A stretch of 64,000 bases of DNA from Vibrio viridaestus. GTDB lineage: Bacteria; Pseudomonadota; Gammaproteobacteria; Enterobacterales; Vibrionaceae. Location: assembly GCF_003856525.1 (NCBI RefSeq), contig NZ_RJVQ01000004.1, positions 124,001-188,000 of the forward strand, written 5' to 3'. A program made the position numbers and the translations under genes. Below the pieces are notes generated by a model, which saw only the letters and a program-made list of their open reading frames with translations, was not told where the DNA came from and ran no database searches. The stretch's first letter is position 1, and each line of letters begins with the position of its first letter. This document shows, piece by piece, positions 10,296 through 19,560 of the stretch.

Positions 10296-11258
10296 TTATC
10301 CTTTTACTCCGCCTTCGGTTTTGCCGCTGTCCATATGTTTCATCGCAAAGAGAAAGCAAACGACGATAGGTAATAATGTGAGGATGGAGGCTGCCATGAT
10401 CCGATCCCAAATAGCGTTTTTAGAAACGAATAATTCTTGTAAAGCCAGTGGGAGGGTATAGAACTCTTTAAACTGTTTAAGGAATACCGATGCAAAAAGG
10501 TACTCATTCCAACCAATAATAAAACAGTACATAAATACGGTAGCGAGCATTGGTAAAGATAGAGGAAGAACAATTTTCCAGATAGCTTCTTTTCTTGAGT
10601 AGCCATCCATCATCGCCGCCTCCTCTAAAGCAAACGGAATGGTACGGAAGTAGTTGCCCAGCATATACAGTGCAACGGGGAGCGTTTGAACAATATAAAT
10701 AATAAATAAACAGAAAAGGCTACCCCACAAACTCGATGCTAGACCGATATTGACGGCCATTTGGTACAGTGGAACCATGAGCAGTACACCACCGACCATA
10801 TAAACGAATAAAACGGAGCGCTGCACAACGACCTGACCACTAAAACGTAACCGACTGATGGCGTAGGCTCCCATTACTGCCATTACAAGTGAGAACAAAG
10901 CGGCTCCGGCAGATAGAAGAAGGCTGTTTAGCATGAATCGACCAAAAGGGAAGACGTCTGCGTTGCTCGAATATTTTTTTAGAATGGCCTGCTTTTTATC
11001 TTCGGGTAACTTGGGGTTATCCAAAATACGCTGAATTGCTGGAGGTACTTCGACCTTTTGTTGTTCCCCTAATCCCAATAGTTCTTTATAAGCATCGAGG
11101 TTAATCGCTTGGGGAATGAGAGAAGGATTGCCCCAATCAAATTGATATTTAAAAGATGTTGAAAGTATCTGCGCAAAGGGAAGTAGGCAGAAACTGACCA
11201 AAAAAAACAGAGCAAATGAAAAACCGAGTTTACGGGTGAGTGTTTTTTTTCCAATCAT
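10296..11258 (-). CDS. Sugar ABC transporter permease, MalG type
   Basis: Inner-membrane permease (320 residues from ATG 11258). GTG codons at 11267 and 11270 would lengthen it and overlap the previous gene. About six membrane spans are visible, and the cytoplasmic EAA loop reads EEAAMMDGYSRKEAIWKIVLPLSLP, the site of contact with the ATPase. After the first span there is a charged periplasmic segment of roughly 60 residues (around QQKVEVPPAIQ to YSSNADVF) that is long for this family. It is paired with the MalF-type permease immediately upstream. The substrate is unknown. Confidence 0.9.
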   Translation of the reverse strand: MIGKKTLTRKLGFSFALFFLVSFCLLPFAQILSTSFKYQFDWGNPSLIPQAINLDAYKELLGLGEQQKVEVPPAIQRILDNPKLPEDKKQAILKKYSSNADVFPFGRFMLNSLLLSAGAALFSLVMAVMGAYAISRLRFSGQVVVQRSVLFVYMVGGVLLMVPLYQMAVNIGLASSLWGSLFCLFIIYIVQTLPVALYMLGNYFRTIPFALEEAAMMDGYSRKEAIWKIVLPLSLPMLATVFMYCFIIGWNEYLFASVFLKQFKEFYTLPLALQELFVSKNAIWDRIMAASILTLLPIVVCFLFAMKHMDSGKTEGGVKG

Positions 11259-11263
11259 ATCTA

Positions 11264-12127
11264 TCACCACTTGAGTATTTTCTTAACGTAAAACCAGATC
11301 AGTACGCAAAGGACAGCGAACTGAATAACGGACGTGGCTGCGGCGAGTCCTTGGTCGATAACTCCGGTAAACGCTTGGTAGTACGTAAAGACGGGAAGAG
11401 TTTGGACGTTAGGGGCTAAGAGAAAAACATCTTCAAATCGGTTTAGATTCCAAATTAATCGTAAGATAACGACCGTTGCGAGCACAAAGTATATTTCGGG
11501 TAGTGTGACATGGATGAAACGGCCAATTGGACCATAGCCATCAATGGCTGCAGCTTCATATTGATCATTTGGTATCGAAGTCAGTTTGGAAAGAATCAGT
11601 AAATAGGCGATTGGAAAGTGTTTCCACACATCAAATAAAATGACGACCCAAACTGCTGATGAAGGATCTCCGATTAGGTTGGCGCGAGATTGCCAGAGAT
11701 GGAATACATCAACCATTAGCCAGTTAAACACGCCATTGACCGGATCAAACAGAAACTGCCAACCAAATACAACGGAAATGACGGGAGCAAAATAGGGCAT
11801 CAATATTGCTGCGCTAACTAACCCTCTTCCTTTAAATGGCTCTTTCATTAAGAGTGCGACAGCCAATCCGAGGATCGTGGTTCCGGCAACGGTGCCAATC
11901 AGATAAATCGTTGTGGCACCGATCGATGAATAATAATCAGGGTTGGACAGCAACTGAGCATAGTTTTCCAAACCAATAAAATGTTTTTCCCCATTAAGCC
12001 TGACATCGAAGAAGCTCAGGTACACATTAAAGGCAATAGGATACAGAATCAGTAAACCTATGATCCCTAATGTGGGAGACACCAGTCGCCATCCTAGTCT
12101 CGCTTCGTTTTTTTCTAAAGGCGTCAT
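11264..12127 (-). CDS. Sugar ABC transporter permease, MalF type
   Basis: Inner-membrane permease of 287 residues with an N-terminal span (TLGIIGLLILYPIAFNVYLSFF) and five further hydrophobic segments. The EAA loop reads EAAAIDGYGPIGRFIHVTLP, near residues 185-205. It is short and lacks the large MalF P2 domain, as is common for CUT1 permeases of the UgpA/LacF kind. It lies 78 bp downstream of the binding-protein gene, with a stable hairpin in that gap. The CTGA-type stop lies just before the next permease start. Confidence 0.9.
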   Translation of the reverse strand: MTPLEKNEARLGWRLVSPTLGIIGLLILYPIAFNVYLSFFDVRLNGEKHFIGLENYAQLLSNPDYYSSIGATTIYLIGTVAGTTILGLAVALLMKEPFKGRGLVSAAILMPYFAPVISVVFGWQFLFDPVNGVFNWLMVDVFHLWQSRANLIGDPSSAVWVVILFDVWKHFPIAYLLILSKLTSIPNDQYEAAAIDGYGPIGRFIHVTLPEIYFVLATVVILRLIWNLNRFEDVFLLAPNVQTLPVFTYYQAFTGVIDQGLAAATSVIQFAVLCVLIWFYVKKILKW

Positions 12128-12152
12128 TTTTATTCATCCTCGTTTTAGTGGG

Positions 12153-12172
12153 GATGAGACCGAAGTCTCATC
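12153..12172 (-). promoter_or_regulatory. UUCG-tetraloop hairpin between binding-protein and permease genes
   Basis: On the minus strand the sequence reads GATGAGAC-TTCG-GTCTCATC, a perfect 8-bp stem closed by a C(UUCG)G tetraloop, with no following T-run. It sits between the binding-protein stop (12206) and the permease start (12127). Such intercistronic hairpins commonly stabilise the upstream message so that the binding protein exceeds the membrane subunits; that role is inferred here. Confidence 0.65.
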
Positions 12173-12205
12173 GACGGATCATAACGATGTGAGTGAATGA
12201 CAAGC

Positions 12206-13558
12206 TTATTTATCAACAATTTTATTCATTTCGGTTTCAGCCCAGTCGAGAGATTTTTGGGTATCCTCTCCTTCAATGACTGCTTTATAGATCATTCTTG
12301 GAATGATCTGTTTAGAGAAGATTTCTCCTGCCTTGGGAAATGCTTTACCATCGACAATGGCAAAGTTTTTAATGTTTTCAAAACCCGCGACAATCTCTTT
12401 TACGGACTCTTTGCCATAACGTTTAAAGATCCCTTTCGGATCATCCATAAACTCGTCGGACTGAGCGATGTCCTTTAGCATGGGTAAATGACCGCCTACA
12501 GCCATATGTGAATAGGCCACGACCTGATCTTTTTCGTTCATATATTCAATGAAGGCTTTACTGGCTTTTAGATCATCAGGGCTTTGATTTGCCATTACAG
12601 AAAATCCGTTTAACGTGCCGAATGTTGAGGGGGATTTATGTGTGATGGTCGGGGCCAGTCGCGTATTTTTGACCAATTCAGGATCAAAGGCTGCGCCCTT
12701 GAGTTCTGAGAAGTTTTCGCTACCGAGAGAACTGGCCGCTTCTTCAGCAAGCGCCAGATCGTCCATGATGTAAGTTGAGTAGAAGAACATAGCCAACTTA
12801 CCTTGCAGATAGTAATCTCGCGCACGCCAAGTTTGTGGACCGGGTGGATTGTATTGAGCTAACCGTTTGTAGAAATCGAGAGTCTCTTTTTGATTTTTAG
12901 AATCAAATATCAATTGACCTTCTTTATTGAACAGTGGCGCGTCGTTTGAAAGGGCAAATTGCGTATACACTTGCTCTGCATAGCTATCCGCTTTTGTACC
13001 GATCAAAATGCCGTATTGGTTCTCGTCTGGTTTATAGAAATACTTTGCTGCCTTTTCTATATTTTCCCATGTTGTCGGTGGCTCTAATCCCGCTTTTTTG
13101 AACCAGTCGGCTCGATACCAAATTCCTTGAACCCAGCCACGATAAGGAACAGCAACGTACTCTTGTTTTTCTGGGTCTTCAACTAACTTCAGCGCACCTT
13201 GATAAAAACGTGATTTACCAATGTTTTCGACGACTTCGGTTGTTGCTTTTAAATCAATAATTCCTTGTCTGGCGAAGGCTAGAGATAAATTAGAGCCGAC
13301 CTCTATAACATTCGGTAAAGTATTTGAGGCGGCAGCAGCTGCGATTTGTTTCGGGACATCGTTTTCGTCAATGGCGACAACCTTTACATCCACATCGGGG
13401 TGAAATGCTTCGAACACATCGGCCATAACTTCAAGCGATTGAAGTCGATCTGACTGAGTCTGAGTCGTCCAGTATTCCACGGTAGCTGCGTAGGATGACA
13501 AGGGGAAAAGAGCGTTACCAGCTAGCGCTAGTCCAGTTAAAATCGTGGTTCGTTTCAT
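12206..13558 (-). CDS. Extracellular sugar-binding protein of ABC transporter (family 1)
   Basis: Periplasmic solute-binding protein of 450 residues. ATG 13558 is chosen because it gives a clean signal peptide (MKRTT, hydrophobic core, cleavage after SSYA near residue 24); an upstream in-frame start would bury it. The mature part begins TVEYWTTQTQSDRLQ and contains the family-1 binding-protein pattern (VFEAFHPDVDVKVV, GIWYRADWFKKAGLEPPTTW, GFSVMANQ). It is the first gene of the operon. The transport class is clear but the sugar is not; glycoside- or glycerol-phosphate-type substrates are possible. Confidence 0.92.
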   Translation of the reverse strand: MKRTTILTGLALAGNALFPLSSYAATVEYWTTQTQSDRLQSLEVMADVFEAFHPDVDVKVVAIDENDVPKQIAAAAASNTLPNVIEVGSNLSLAFARQGIIDLKATTEVVENIGKSRFYQGALKLVEDPEKQEYVAVPYRGWVQGIWYRADWFKKAGLEPPTTWENIEKAAKYFYKPDENQYGILIGTKADSYAEQVYTQFALSNDAPLFNKEGQLIFDSKNQKETLDFYKRLAQYNPPGPQTWRARDYYLQGKLAMFFYSTYIMDDLALAEEAASSLGSENFSELKGAAFDPELVKNTRLAPTITHKSPSTFGTLNGFSVMANQSPDDLKASKAFIEYMNEKDQVVAYSHMAVGGHLPMLKDIAQSDEFMDDPKGIFKRYGKESVKEIVAGFENIKNFAIVDGKAFPKAGEIFSKQIIPRMIYKAVIEGEDTQKSLDWAETEMNKIVDK

Positions 13559-13953
13559 CGTTCTATCCTTTACGATAAGGGCTGCTGTTTTTATCAGCGG
13601 AAGTATTAACAACTTCCGCCCTGACTATAAATTTGAGCGACGAGACGAAACGAAAGCCAAAAAGACTGAAATACAATGAAAAGGGCATACATTTTGATTA
13701 TTGACTGACGTTTTATCTCTAAAATCTTGTAATTAGAATTAATTGATTAAATTTCAGTCTAGTTGGTCATTATAAATGTGAGTGAGTATGAGGTCTCATT
13801 TGCTTGTTTTATGTAAGTTGAGATGGTTTTATGTGACCTCAGTCCTCTTTTGCGGACTCAAAATGGAGCATTGATAGTGGGTTATCATCTGGGTATAACA
13901 TGGGGACTGGTGGATGAACGAGACCAAACTGAAATAGTGCTTAGGAAAGAGTA
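13559..13953. other. 395-bp divergent intergenic region, ABC operon / pncC
   Basis: No gene-like frame is seen. On the minus strand a TATAGT (plus 13624-13629) is a possible -10 for the transporter operon. The inverted repeat GCGGAAGT / ACTTCCGC (13597-13604 / 13612-13619) lies just downstream of it. A second short inverted repeat, ATGAG-GT-CTCAT, is at 13788-13799. The rest is AT-rich. Confidence 0.6.
13597..13619 (-). promoter_or_regulatory. Palindrome at likely start of the ABC transporter transcript
   Basis: GCGGAAGT and ACTTCCGC are perfect 8-bp inverted repeats separated by 7 bp. They lie about 40-60 bp upstream of the binding-protein ATG and immediately after a TATAGT -10-like hexamer on the minus strand. 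This is a plausible operator for a repressor encoded elsewhere, or a 5' stem in the mRNA. Confidence 0.45.
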
Positions 13954-14445
13954 ATGGAAAGAGAGCTAGAGCTAGAGCAACTCAGCTATACAGTAGGACA
14001 AAGACTTAAACAGCATAACGCCGTTTTATGTAGTGCTGAATCTTGTACGGGTGGTGGTGTCGCTGCGGCAATCACCGATATTGCAGGAAGCTCAGAGTGG
14101 TTTGATCGAGCTTTTGTGACATACAGTAACGAAGCAAAACAGCAAATGCTGGGTGTAAATAAAGCAACATTAGACAGCTACGGTGCTGTCAGCGAACCAA
14201 TCGTTGAAGAGATGACCTCTGGCGCGTTGAAACATTCATTAGCCACCGTTGCTGTTGCGATTAGCGGAATTGCAGGTCCTGCAGGTGGCTCAGCCGAAAA
14301 ACCAGTAGGAACAGTCTGTTTTTGCTGGGAAAATACGGATGGATGGAAGTGTGTTGAAACGTTGGTTTTTCCAGGAGACAGAGCACAAGTTCGGAAACAA
14401 GCGGTTTTTCATGCTTTAAAAACGCTTCAGGATCATTATTCTTAG
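13954..14445 (+). CDS. pncC: Nicotinamide-nucleotide amidohydrolase PncC (CinA C-terminal domain)
   Basis: Deamidates nicotinamide mononucleotide to nicotinate mononucleotide in the pyridine nucleotide cycle, recycling NMN released by DNA ligase. The 163-residue single-domain form shows the AESCTGG motif (residues 28-34) and the GIAGPAGGSAEKPVGTV segment typical of the family. A position immediately upstream of recA is standard in gammaproteobacteria. The start at 13954 has AGGAAAG upstream. Confidence 0.95.
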   Translation: MERELELEQLSYTVGQRLKQHNAVLCSAESCTGGGVAAAITDIAGSSEWFDRAFVTYSNEAKQQMLGVNKATLDSYGAVSEPIVEEMTSGALKHSLATVAVAISGIAGPAGGSAEKPVGTVCFCWENTDGWKCVETLVFPGDRAQVRKQAVFHALKTLQDHYS

Positions 14446-14470
14446 TGACTAAGAAATTTTCACACAGCTA

Positions 14471-14498
14471 TAGACACTGTATGAATCTACAGTATAAT
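14471..14498 (+). promoter_or_regulatory. recA promoter with LexA (SOS) box
   Basis: A perfect CTGT-N8-ACAG LexA operator core lies at 14477-14492. It sits between a -35-like TAGACA (14471-14476) and a consensus -10 TATAAT (14493-14498), with 16-bp spacing. LexA bound here would block the promoter, giving SOS induction of recA. Confidence 0.9.
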
Positions 14499-14565
14499 TA
14501 CCCGTAAATGATTTAAATGAATTCACACGTTCACATAATAAATAAGTGACAGTCTGGAGAAAGTA

Positions 14566-15615
14566 ATGGACGAGAACAAACAAAAAGCGCTGGCTGCGGC
14601 CCTTGGACAGATAGAAAAGCAATTCGGTAAGGGCTCTATCATGCGCCTTGGCGACAACCGTGCAATGGATGTTGAAACTATTTCTACCGGTTCTCTGTCT
14701 TTAGATATCGCTCTTGGTGCTGGTGGTTTACCAATGGGACGTATCGTAGAAATCTACGGTCCTGAATCATCAGGTAAAACAACATTAACGCTTGAGCTGA
14801 TTGCTGCAGCACAGCGTGAAGGTAAGACTTGTGCCTTTATTGATGCTGAGCATGCTCTTGATCCTGTGTACGCGAAAAAACTTGGCGTTAATATTGAAGA
14901 ATTATTGGTATCTCAGCCTGATACAGGTGAACAAGCTTTAGAAATCTGTGATGCCCTAGCTCGCTCTGGTGCTGTCGATGTTATGGTTATAGACTCAGTG
15001 GCGGCTTTGACTCCTAAAGCTGAGATTGAAGGCGAGATGGGCGATAGCCATATGGGTCTTCAGGCTCGTATGTTGTCTCAGGCAATGCGTAAGTTAACTG
15101 GTAACCTAAAAGCATCTAATTGTATGTGTATCTTCATTAACCAGATCCGTATGAAGATTGGTGTAATGTTTGGTAACCCAGAAACAACTACTGGTGGTAA
15201 CGCACTTAAGTTCTATGCTTCTGTTCGTTTGGATATTCGCCGTACTGGTGCTATCAAAGAAGGTGACGAAGTTGTTGGTAACGAAACTCGTATTAAAGTC
15301 GTTAAGAACAAAATTGCAGCGCCATTTAAAGAAGCGAATACTCAGATTATGTATGGTCAAGGCTTTAACCGTGAAGGTGAGTTAATTGACCTAGGCGTTA
15401 AGTATAAGTTAGTTGAAAAAGCGGGTGCTTGGTATAGCTATAATGGTGATAAAATCGGACAGGGTAAAGCGAATGCTTGTAAATTCCTGAAAGAGAATAC
15501 GGACATTTCTAAAACAATTGATACCAAGTTACGTGAAATGTTGCTTTCCCCAGCGGAAATTAAAGAGGAAGAAGCTGAGTTTGGCGCTGTTCCTGAGCAA
15601 CCAGAAGAGTTTTAA
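14566..15615 (+). CDS. recA: Recombinase RecA
   Basis: DNA strand-exchange protein and co-protease for LexA self-cleavage. The 349 residues contain Walker A GPESSGKT (65-72), Walker [11 protein letters not shown], and the L1/L2 DNA-binding loops ([12 protein letters not shown] and the [21 protein letters not shown] region), with an acidic C-terminus ending [15 protein letters not shown]. It is preceded by a LexA-controlled promoter and followed by a hairpin terminator before recX. Confidence 0.99.
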   Translation: MDENKQKALAAALGQIEKQFGKGSIMRLGDNRAMDVETISTGSLSLDIALGAGGLPMGRIVEIYGPESSGKTTLTLELIAAAQREGKTCAFIDAEHALDPVYAKKLGVNIEELLVSQPDTGEQALEICDALARSGAVDVMVIDSVAALTPKAEIEGEMGDSHMGLQARMLSQAMRKLTGNLKASNCMCIFINQIRMKIGVMFGNPETTTGGNALKFYASVRLDIRRTGAIKEGDEVVGNETRIKVVKNKIAAPFKEANTQIMYGQGFNREGELIDLGVKYKLVEKAGAWYSYNGDKIGQGKANACKFLKENTDISKTIDTKLREMLLSPAEIKEEEAEFGAVPEQPEEF

Positions 15616-15635
15616 TAGCTTATTGGTTGATATAG

Positions 15636-15666
15636 AGCCCTGTTATTACAGGGCTTTGTTGTTTTT
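15636..15666 (+). terminator. Terminator after recA
   Basis: AGCCCTGT (15636-15643), loop TATT, ACAGGGCT (15648-15655), then TTGTTGTTTTT. It separates recA from recX 36 bp later. In relatives this terminator is leaky and gives low recX expression by readthrough. Confidence 0.85.
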
Positions 15667-15701
15667 AAAGACGGTATGCAAAAATCACCAAGGTTATTCA
15701 T

Positions 15702-16160
15702 ATGTACTTTCCTCAGCAAAAAATAAGCTGTAAGGATTCTGCTTTACAGCATCTTAGTCGCAGAGATCATGGCGAATATGAACTCAACCAAAAGCTTCGG
15801 CTTAAAGGGTATACAGAAAAAGAAGTCGAAGAAGCCATCTCCTACTGCCATAACTTAGGGTATATTGATGATGTTCGATATGCGCAAAGTCAGATTCGGC
15901 AGCATATATCCAAAGGACACGGTGAACGGCGTATTCGACAGGAACTGAAACAGAAACGAGTCTCTGAAAATGATATTGAGTTGGCATTGGGCAGTATTGA
16001 TGTTGACTGGTATGAATTGGCCAAAACATCGGCAGTAAAAAAATATCGTGTCATGGAGTCAGTTGATCAAAAAGAGTACGCAAAACGAGTGCGGTTTTTA
16101 CAATACCGTGGCTTTGATTTTGACCAAATCCAATATGCTTTAACCCCTGAAGAATCATAA
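15702..16160 (+). CDS. recX: Regulatory protein RecX
   Basis: Modulates RecA by capping or blocking filament extension. The 152-residue, helix-rich basic protein has the tandem three-helix repeats of RecX (ALQHLSRRDHGEYELNQKLRLKGY, then RYAQSQIRQHISKGHGERRIRQELKQK). It lies downstream of recA past a probably leaky terminator and upstream of alaS, the standard order. ATG 15702 has only a weak ribosome site, consistent with low expression. Confidence 0.95.
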   Translation: MYFPQQKISCKDSALQHLSRRDHGEYELNQKLRLKGYTEKEVEEAISYCHNLGYIDDVRYAQSQIRQHISKGHGERRIRQELKQKRVSENDIELALGSIDVDWYELAKTSAVKKYRVMESVDQKEYAKRVRFLQYRGFDFDQIQYALTPEES

Positions 16161-16295
16161 TTTCGTCGACCTAAACGACTTTTTTTTCATTTCCCTAATA
16201 CGAATTGCGTCTTTTCTGTAAGAAAACTAGGCGAACAGAATTCCTTGCTTTACAATATGGCGAAAATTTCACTTGAGTATTCTAGGAAGAGCTGC

Positions 16296-18878
16296 ATGTA
16301 TATGAGCACTGATGAGGTTCGTCGCGCGTTCCTCTCGTTCTTTGAATCAAAAGGACACCAAATTGTAGACAGTTCATCGTTAGTTCCTCATAACGATCCG
16401 ACACTGCTATTTACTAATGCAGGAATGAACCAATTTAAAGATTGTTTCCTAGGCATCGAAAAACGTTCTTATACGCGTGCGGTAACGGCACAGCGTTGCG
16501 TACGAGCAGGTGGTAAACACAACGACCTAGAGAATGTGGGTTTCACAGCTCGTCACCACACCTTTTTTGAAATGCTGGGCAACTTTAGTTTTGGCGATTA
16601 CTTCAAAGAAGATGCGATCAAATTTGCTTGGGAGTTTTTGACTGACGTTTTAAAACTGCCAAAAGAGCGTCTTTTAGTTACCGTTTATCAGACCGATGAT
16701 GAAGCTTTTGATATCTGGAATAAGCAGATTGGCATACCAGCAGATCGTATTATTCGTATCGGAGATAAAGAAGGCGGTAAACCTTACGAGTCAGATAACT
16801 TCTGGCAGATGGGTGATACAGGACCTTGTGGTCCATGTTCCGAGATCTTTTACGATCACGGTGAGCATATCTGGGGCGGTCCTCCAGGATCACCAGAAGA
16901 AGACGGTGACCGTTTCATCGAAATCTGGAACAACGTATTCATGCAGTTCAACCGTCATGCGGATGGAAGAATGGATCCTCTGCCTAAACCGTCTGTTGAT
17001 ACTGGTATGGGTATTGAGCGTATTTCTGCAATTATGCAGCAGGTACACTCTAACTATGAAATCGATGTATTCCAGTTCCTGATTAAAGAATCAGCCAAAG
17101 TAACAGGTGCTGACGATTTATCGAATCAGTCACTACGTGTTATTGCAGACCATATTCGTTCTTGTGCTTACCTTATCGTTGATGGTGTTATGCCTTCAAA
17201 TGAAGGTCGTGGCTATGTGCTACGTCGTATCATTCGTCGAGCTGTTCGTCATGGAAACAAATTGGGTGCAAAAGGCGCTTTCTTCCACAAACTTGTTGGT
17301 CCTTTGGCTGAGATTATGGGTAGCGCTGGTGAAGAACTTAAGAAGCAACAAGCTGTTGTAGAAAAAGTACTTCGTATCGAAGAGGAAAACTTTGGTCGAA
17401 CTCTTGAGCGTGGCATGAGCATTCTTAACGAAGCTCTGGACAATGTATCCGGTAATGTTCTTGATGGTGAAACCGTATTTAAGCTATATGATACTTATGG
17501 TTTCCCTGCCGATCTTACTAATGACGTTGCGCGCGAGCGTGGATTTAGTATTGATGAAACTGGCTTTGAATCAGCAATGGAAGAACAACGCCAAAGAGCT
17601 CGTGAAGCGGGACATTTTGGCACGGACTACAATGCTCAGATTAAAGTAGATTCAAAAACAGAATTCTGTGGTTATTCTGCAACCGAAGGTAGTAGCCAAA
17701 TCGTTGCAATGTTCGTTGATGGTGATGAAGTAGATTCTTTATCCGCAGGTGACCATGCAATCATCGTATTGGAAGAAACGCCTTTCTATGCAGAATCAGG
17801 CGGCCAGTGTGGTGATACCGGTGTTATCCGTACCGCATCAGGCATATTCAAAGTACTGGATACCCAGAAAATTGGTGGTGCTATTACTCATCAGGGTGAA
17901 TTATCTGAAGGCGTTTTAGCGAAAGGGGACGAAGTGACCGCGACAGTTGATGCAGCTCGTCGTCAGGCTATTTCACTAAACCACTCAGCAACGCACCTAA
18001 TGCATGAAGCTTTACGCCAGGTTCTGGGGGAGCACGTCGCTCAGAAAGGGTCATTGGTTAAGGCTGATGGCTTACGTTTCGATTTTTCTCATCTTGAAGC
18101 GGTTAGCGCAGAAGAGCTGAAAGAAGTTGAGCGTATTGTTAATGCACAGATTCGTAAGAATCATGTTGTTGAAACGAACATCATGGATCTGGAAGAAGCC
18201 AAAGCTAAAGGCGCAATGGCGCTGTTTGGTGAAAAATACGATAGCAAAGTTCGCGTTCTTTCTATGGGTGATTTTTCGACTGAGCTTTGTGGTGGTATTC
18301 ATGCGAAAAATACTGGTGATATTGGTTTGTTCAAAATCGTATCAGAAAGTGGTATTGCAGCGGGTATTCGCCGTATCGAAGCTGTAACTGGTGAAGGTGC
18401 GCTTGATGCTCTGGATTCTCAGAAGTCAAGTTACGAAGCAAAACTTGCTGAAGCATCAAATAAAGCCAAACAGTTGGAAAAAGAAATTCAATTGTTAAAA
18501 GATAAACTCGCTTCTCAGGCAAGTGCGAACTTAACTCAGCAAGTGAAAGAAATTGCTGGCGTTAAGGTACTTGTGGCTCAACTTGATGACGCTGACAATA
18601 AAGCATTACGCAGTATGGTTGACGATCTCAAGAATCAGCTCGGTAGCGGAATTATCATGTTAGGTAATGTTTCTGGTGATAAAGTTGGTTTAATCGCCGG
18701 TGTAACGAAAGATCTGACAGGTAAAGTGAAAGCGGGTGAGCTAGTAAACATGGTTGCTCAGCAAGTGGGCGGTAAAGGTGGTGGTCGACCAGACATGGCT
18801 CAGGCCGGTGGTACCGACGCGGCTGCATTACCGGCAGCGCTAGCCTCTGTAGATAGTTGGATAGAAGCTCAGCTTTAA
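16296..18878 (+). CDS. alaS: Alanine-tRNA ligase
   Basis: Charges tRNA-Ala and edits Ser/Gly mischarging. ATG 16296 is chosen because the protein then begins [21 protein letters not shown], the usual AlaS N-terminus, with AGGAAG 6 bp upstream; the frame stays open 17 codons further. The 860-residue product has the class II aminoacylation domain, the editing-site HSATHL motif and the [11 protein letters not shown] zinc segment, then a coiled-coil and C-terminal C-Ala domain. Its own terminator follows. Confidence 0.98.
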   Translation: MYMSTDEVRRAFLSFFESKGHQIVDSSSLVPHNDPTLLFTNAGMNQFKDCFLGIEKRSYTRAVTAQRCVRAGGKHNDLENVGFTARHHTFFEMLGNFSFGDYFKEDAIKFAWEFLTDVLKLPKERLLVTVYQTDDEAFDIWNKQIGIPADRIIRIGDKEGGKPYESDNFWQMGDTGPCGPCSEIFYDHGEHIWGGPPGSPEEDGDRFIEIWNNVFMQFNRHADGRMDPLPKPSVDTGMGIERISAIMQQVHSNYEIDVFQFLIKESAKVTGADDLSNQSLRVIADHIRSCAYLIVDGVMPSNEGRGYVLRRIIRRAVRHGNKLGAKGAFFHKLVGPLAEIMGSAGEELKKQQAVVEKVLRIEEENFGRTLERGMSILNEALDNVSGNVLDGETVFKLYDTYGFPADLTNDVARERGFSIDETGFESAMEEQRQRAREAGHFGTDYNAQIKVDSKTEFCGYSATEGSSQIVAMFVDGDEVDSLSAGDHAIIVLEETPFYAESGGQCGDTGVIRTASGIFKVLDTQKIGGAITHQGELSEGVLAKGDEVTATVDAARRQAISLNHSATHLMHEALRQVLGEHVAQKGSLVKADGLRFDFSHLEAVSAEELKEVERIVNAQIRKNHVVETNIMDLEEAKAKGAMALFGEKYDSKVRVLSMGDFSTELCGGIHAKNTGDIGLFKIVSESGIAAGIRRIEAVTGEGALDALDSQKSSYEAKLAEASNKAKQLEKEIQLLKDKLASQASANLTQQVKEIAGVKVLVAQLDDADNKALRSMVDDLKNQLGSGIIMLGNVSGDKVGLIAGVTKDLTGKVKAGELVNMVAQQVGGKGGGRPDMAQAGGTDAAALPAALASVDSWIEAQL

Positions 18879-18893
18879 TCATTTTTAATTACG

Positions 18894-18935
18894 AAAGGGA
18901 ATGTCTTACTCAAGTCAGGCATTTCCTTTTTCATT
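18894..18935 (+). terminator. Terminator after alaS
   Basis: AAAGGGAATGTC (18894-18905) pairs with GGCATTTCCTTT (18918-18929), including two G-U pairs, with a 12-nt loop and a T-rich tail. It lies 15 bp after the alaS stop. Confidence 0.8.
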
Positions 18936-19322
18936 TTTTAATCTAGCTAAGTAGTGATTGGTTGTCTCTCTACTTAGTGTTGTTTTGTTTTATTTCTAAC
19001 AGAAATTAAAAGGAACTTTGATTACAGTAGAGGAACTAACCTACCGTAGTTAGAATCCTGACAATTTTGTGTTACAACAGAATAATTTACTCAAGTTCAT
19101 GTTTATTGGTGCCGATAATTGTTTTTCTGTATTAGTGTGACTAACTTTAGTCATGCACATCGAAAAAAGTGAAGCATCTATAGCATCCAGTTTTTCTGTT
19201 GAATGTGAGCCCAAACAAGTATTTAAGGGTGAATAAATCACAAGAAAGTTTACCTGGTTGTAACTTTTGTTAGATAATGAAGTGGATATAAGGCAAAACA
19301 GAGATTACTCAAGGAGCCAATA
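18936..19322. other. 387-bp non-coding region between alaS and csrA
   Basis: No convincing coding frame. In other Vibrio, aspartokinase (lysC) sits at this place; I see no trace of it here. The inverted repeat TGACTAA-CT-TTAGTCA is at 19138-19153 and a smaller CTAAC...GTTAG repeat lies near 19036-19052. TTTACC (19249-19254) and GATAAT (19273-19278), 18 bp apart, are a possible csrA promoter. Confidence 0.6.
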
Positions 19323-19520
19323 ATGCTAATTTTGACTCGCCGCGTTGGCGAAACGCTAATGATTGGTGACGAAGTCACCGTTACTGTACTAGGTGTTAAG
19401 GGAAATCAGGTTCGTATCGGTGTAAACGCACCTAAAGAAGTATCTGTTCATCGTGAAGAAATCTATATGAGAATTCAGGCTGAAAAAGGAACAGGTAGTA
19501 CGGGTTCTGGTAACTACTAA
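19323..19520 (+). CDS. csrA: Carbon storage regulator CsrA
   Basis: Dimeric RNA-binding protein that represses or activates translation by binding ANGGA motifs in leaders. The 65 residues begin [20 protein letters not shown] and include the RNA-contact residues of strand 1 (Leu4, Arg6, Arg7) and Arg44 in [11 protein letters not shown]. The sequence is nearly that of Vibrio CsrA, differing mainly in the short C-terminal tail. AAGGAG precedes the ATG. It is followed by a strong terminator and the tRNA cluster. Confidence 0.98.
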   Translation: MLILTRRVGETLMIGDEVTVTVLGVKGNQVRIGVNAPKEVSVHREEIYMRIQAEKGTGSTGSGNY

Positions 19521-19528
19521 TTTGTGAA

Positions 19529-19560
19529 AAAGGCTGGCCTATCAGGTCGGCTTTTTTTTT
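19529..19560 (+). terminator. Terminator after csrA
   Basis: AAGGCTGGCCT and AGGTCGGCTT form an imperfect stem (with G-U pairs) around a 3-nt loop, followed by nine or ten T residues ending at 19560. Confidence 0.85.

Noticed and set aside
12197-12478. 93-residue plus-strand frame
   Set aside because: Antisense to the binding-protein gene, without motif or ribosome site.
16245-16295. Earlier in-frame start for alaS
   Set aside because: The added 17 residues do not match AlaS N-termini and the good ribosome site is at 16284-16289.
19050-19241. 63-residue minus-strand frame in the alaS-csrA gap
   Set aside because: No ribosome site, irregular composition and no motif; it is not evidence of a relic lysC.
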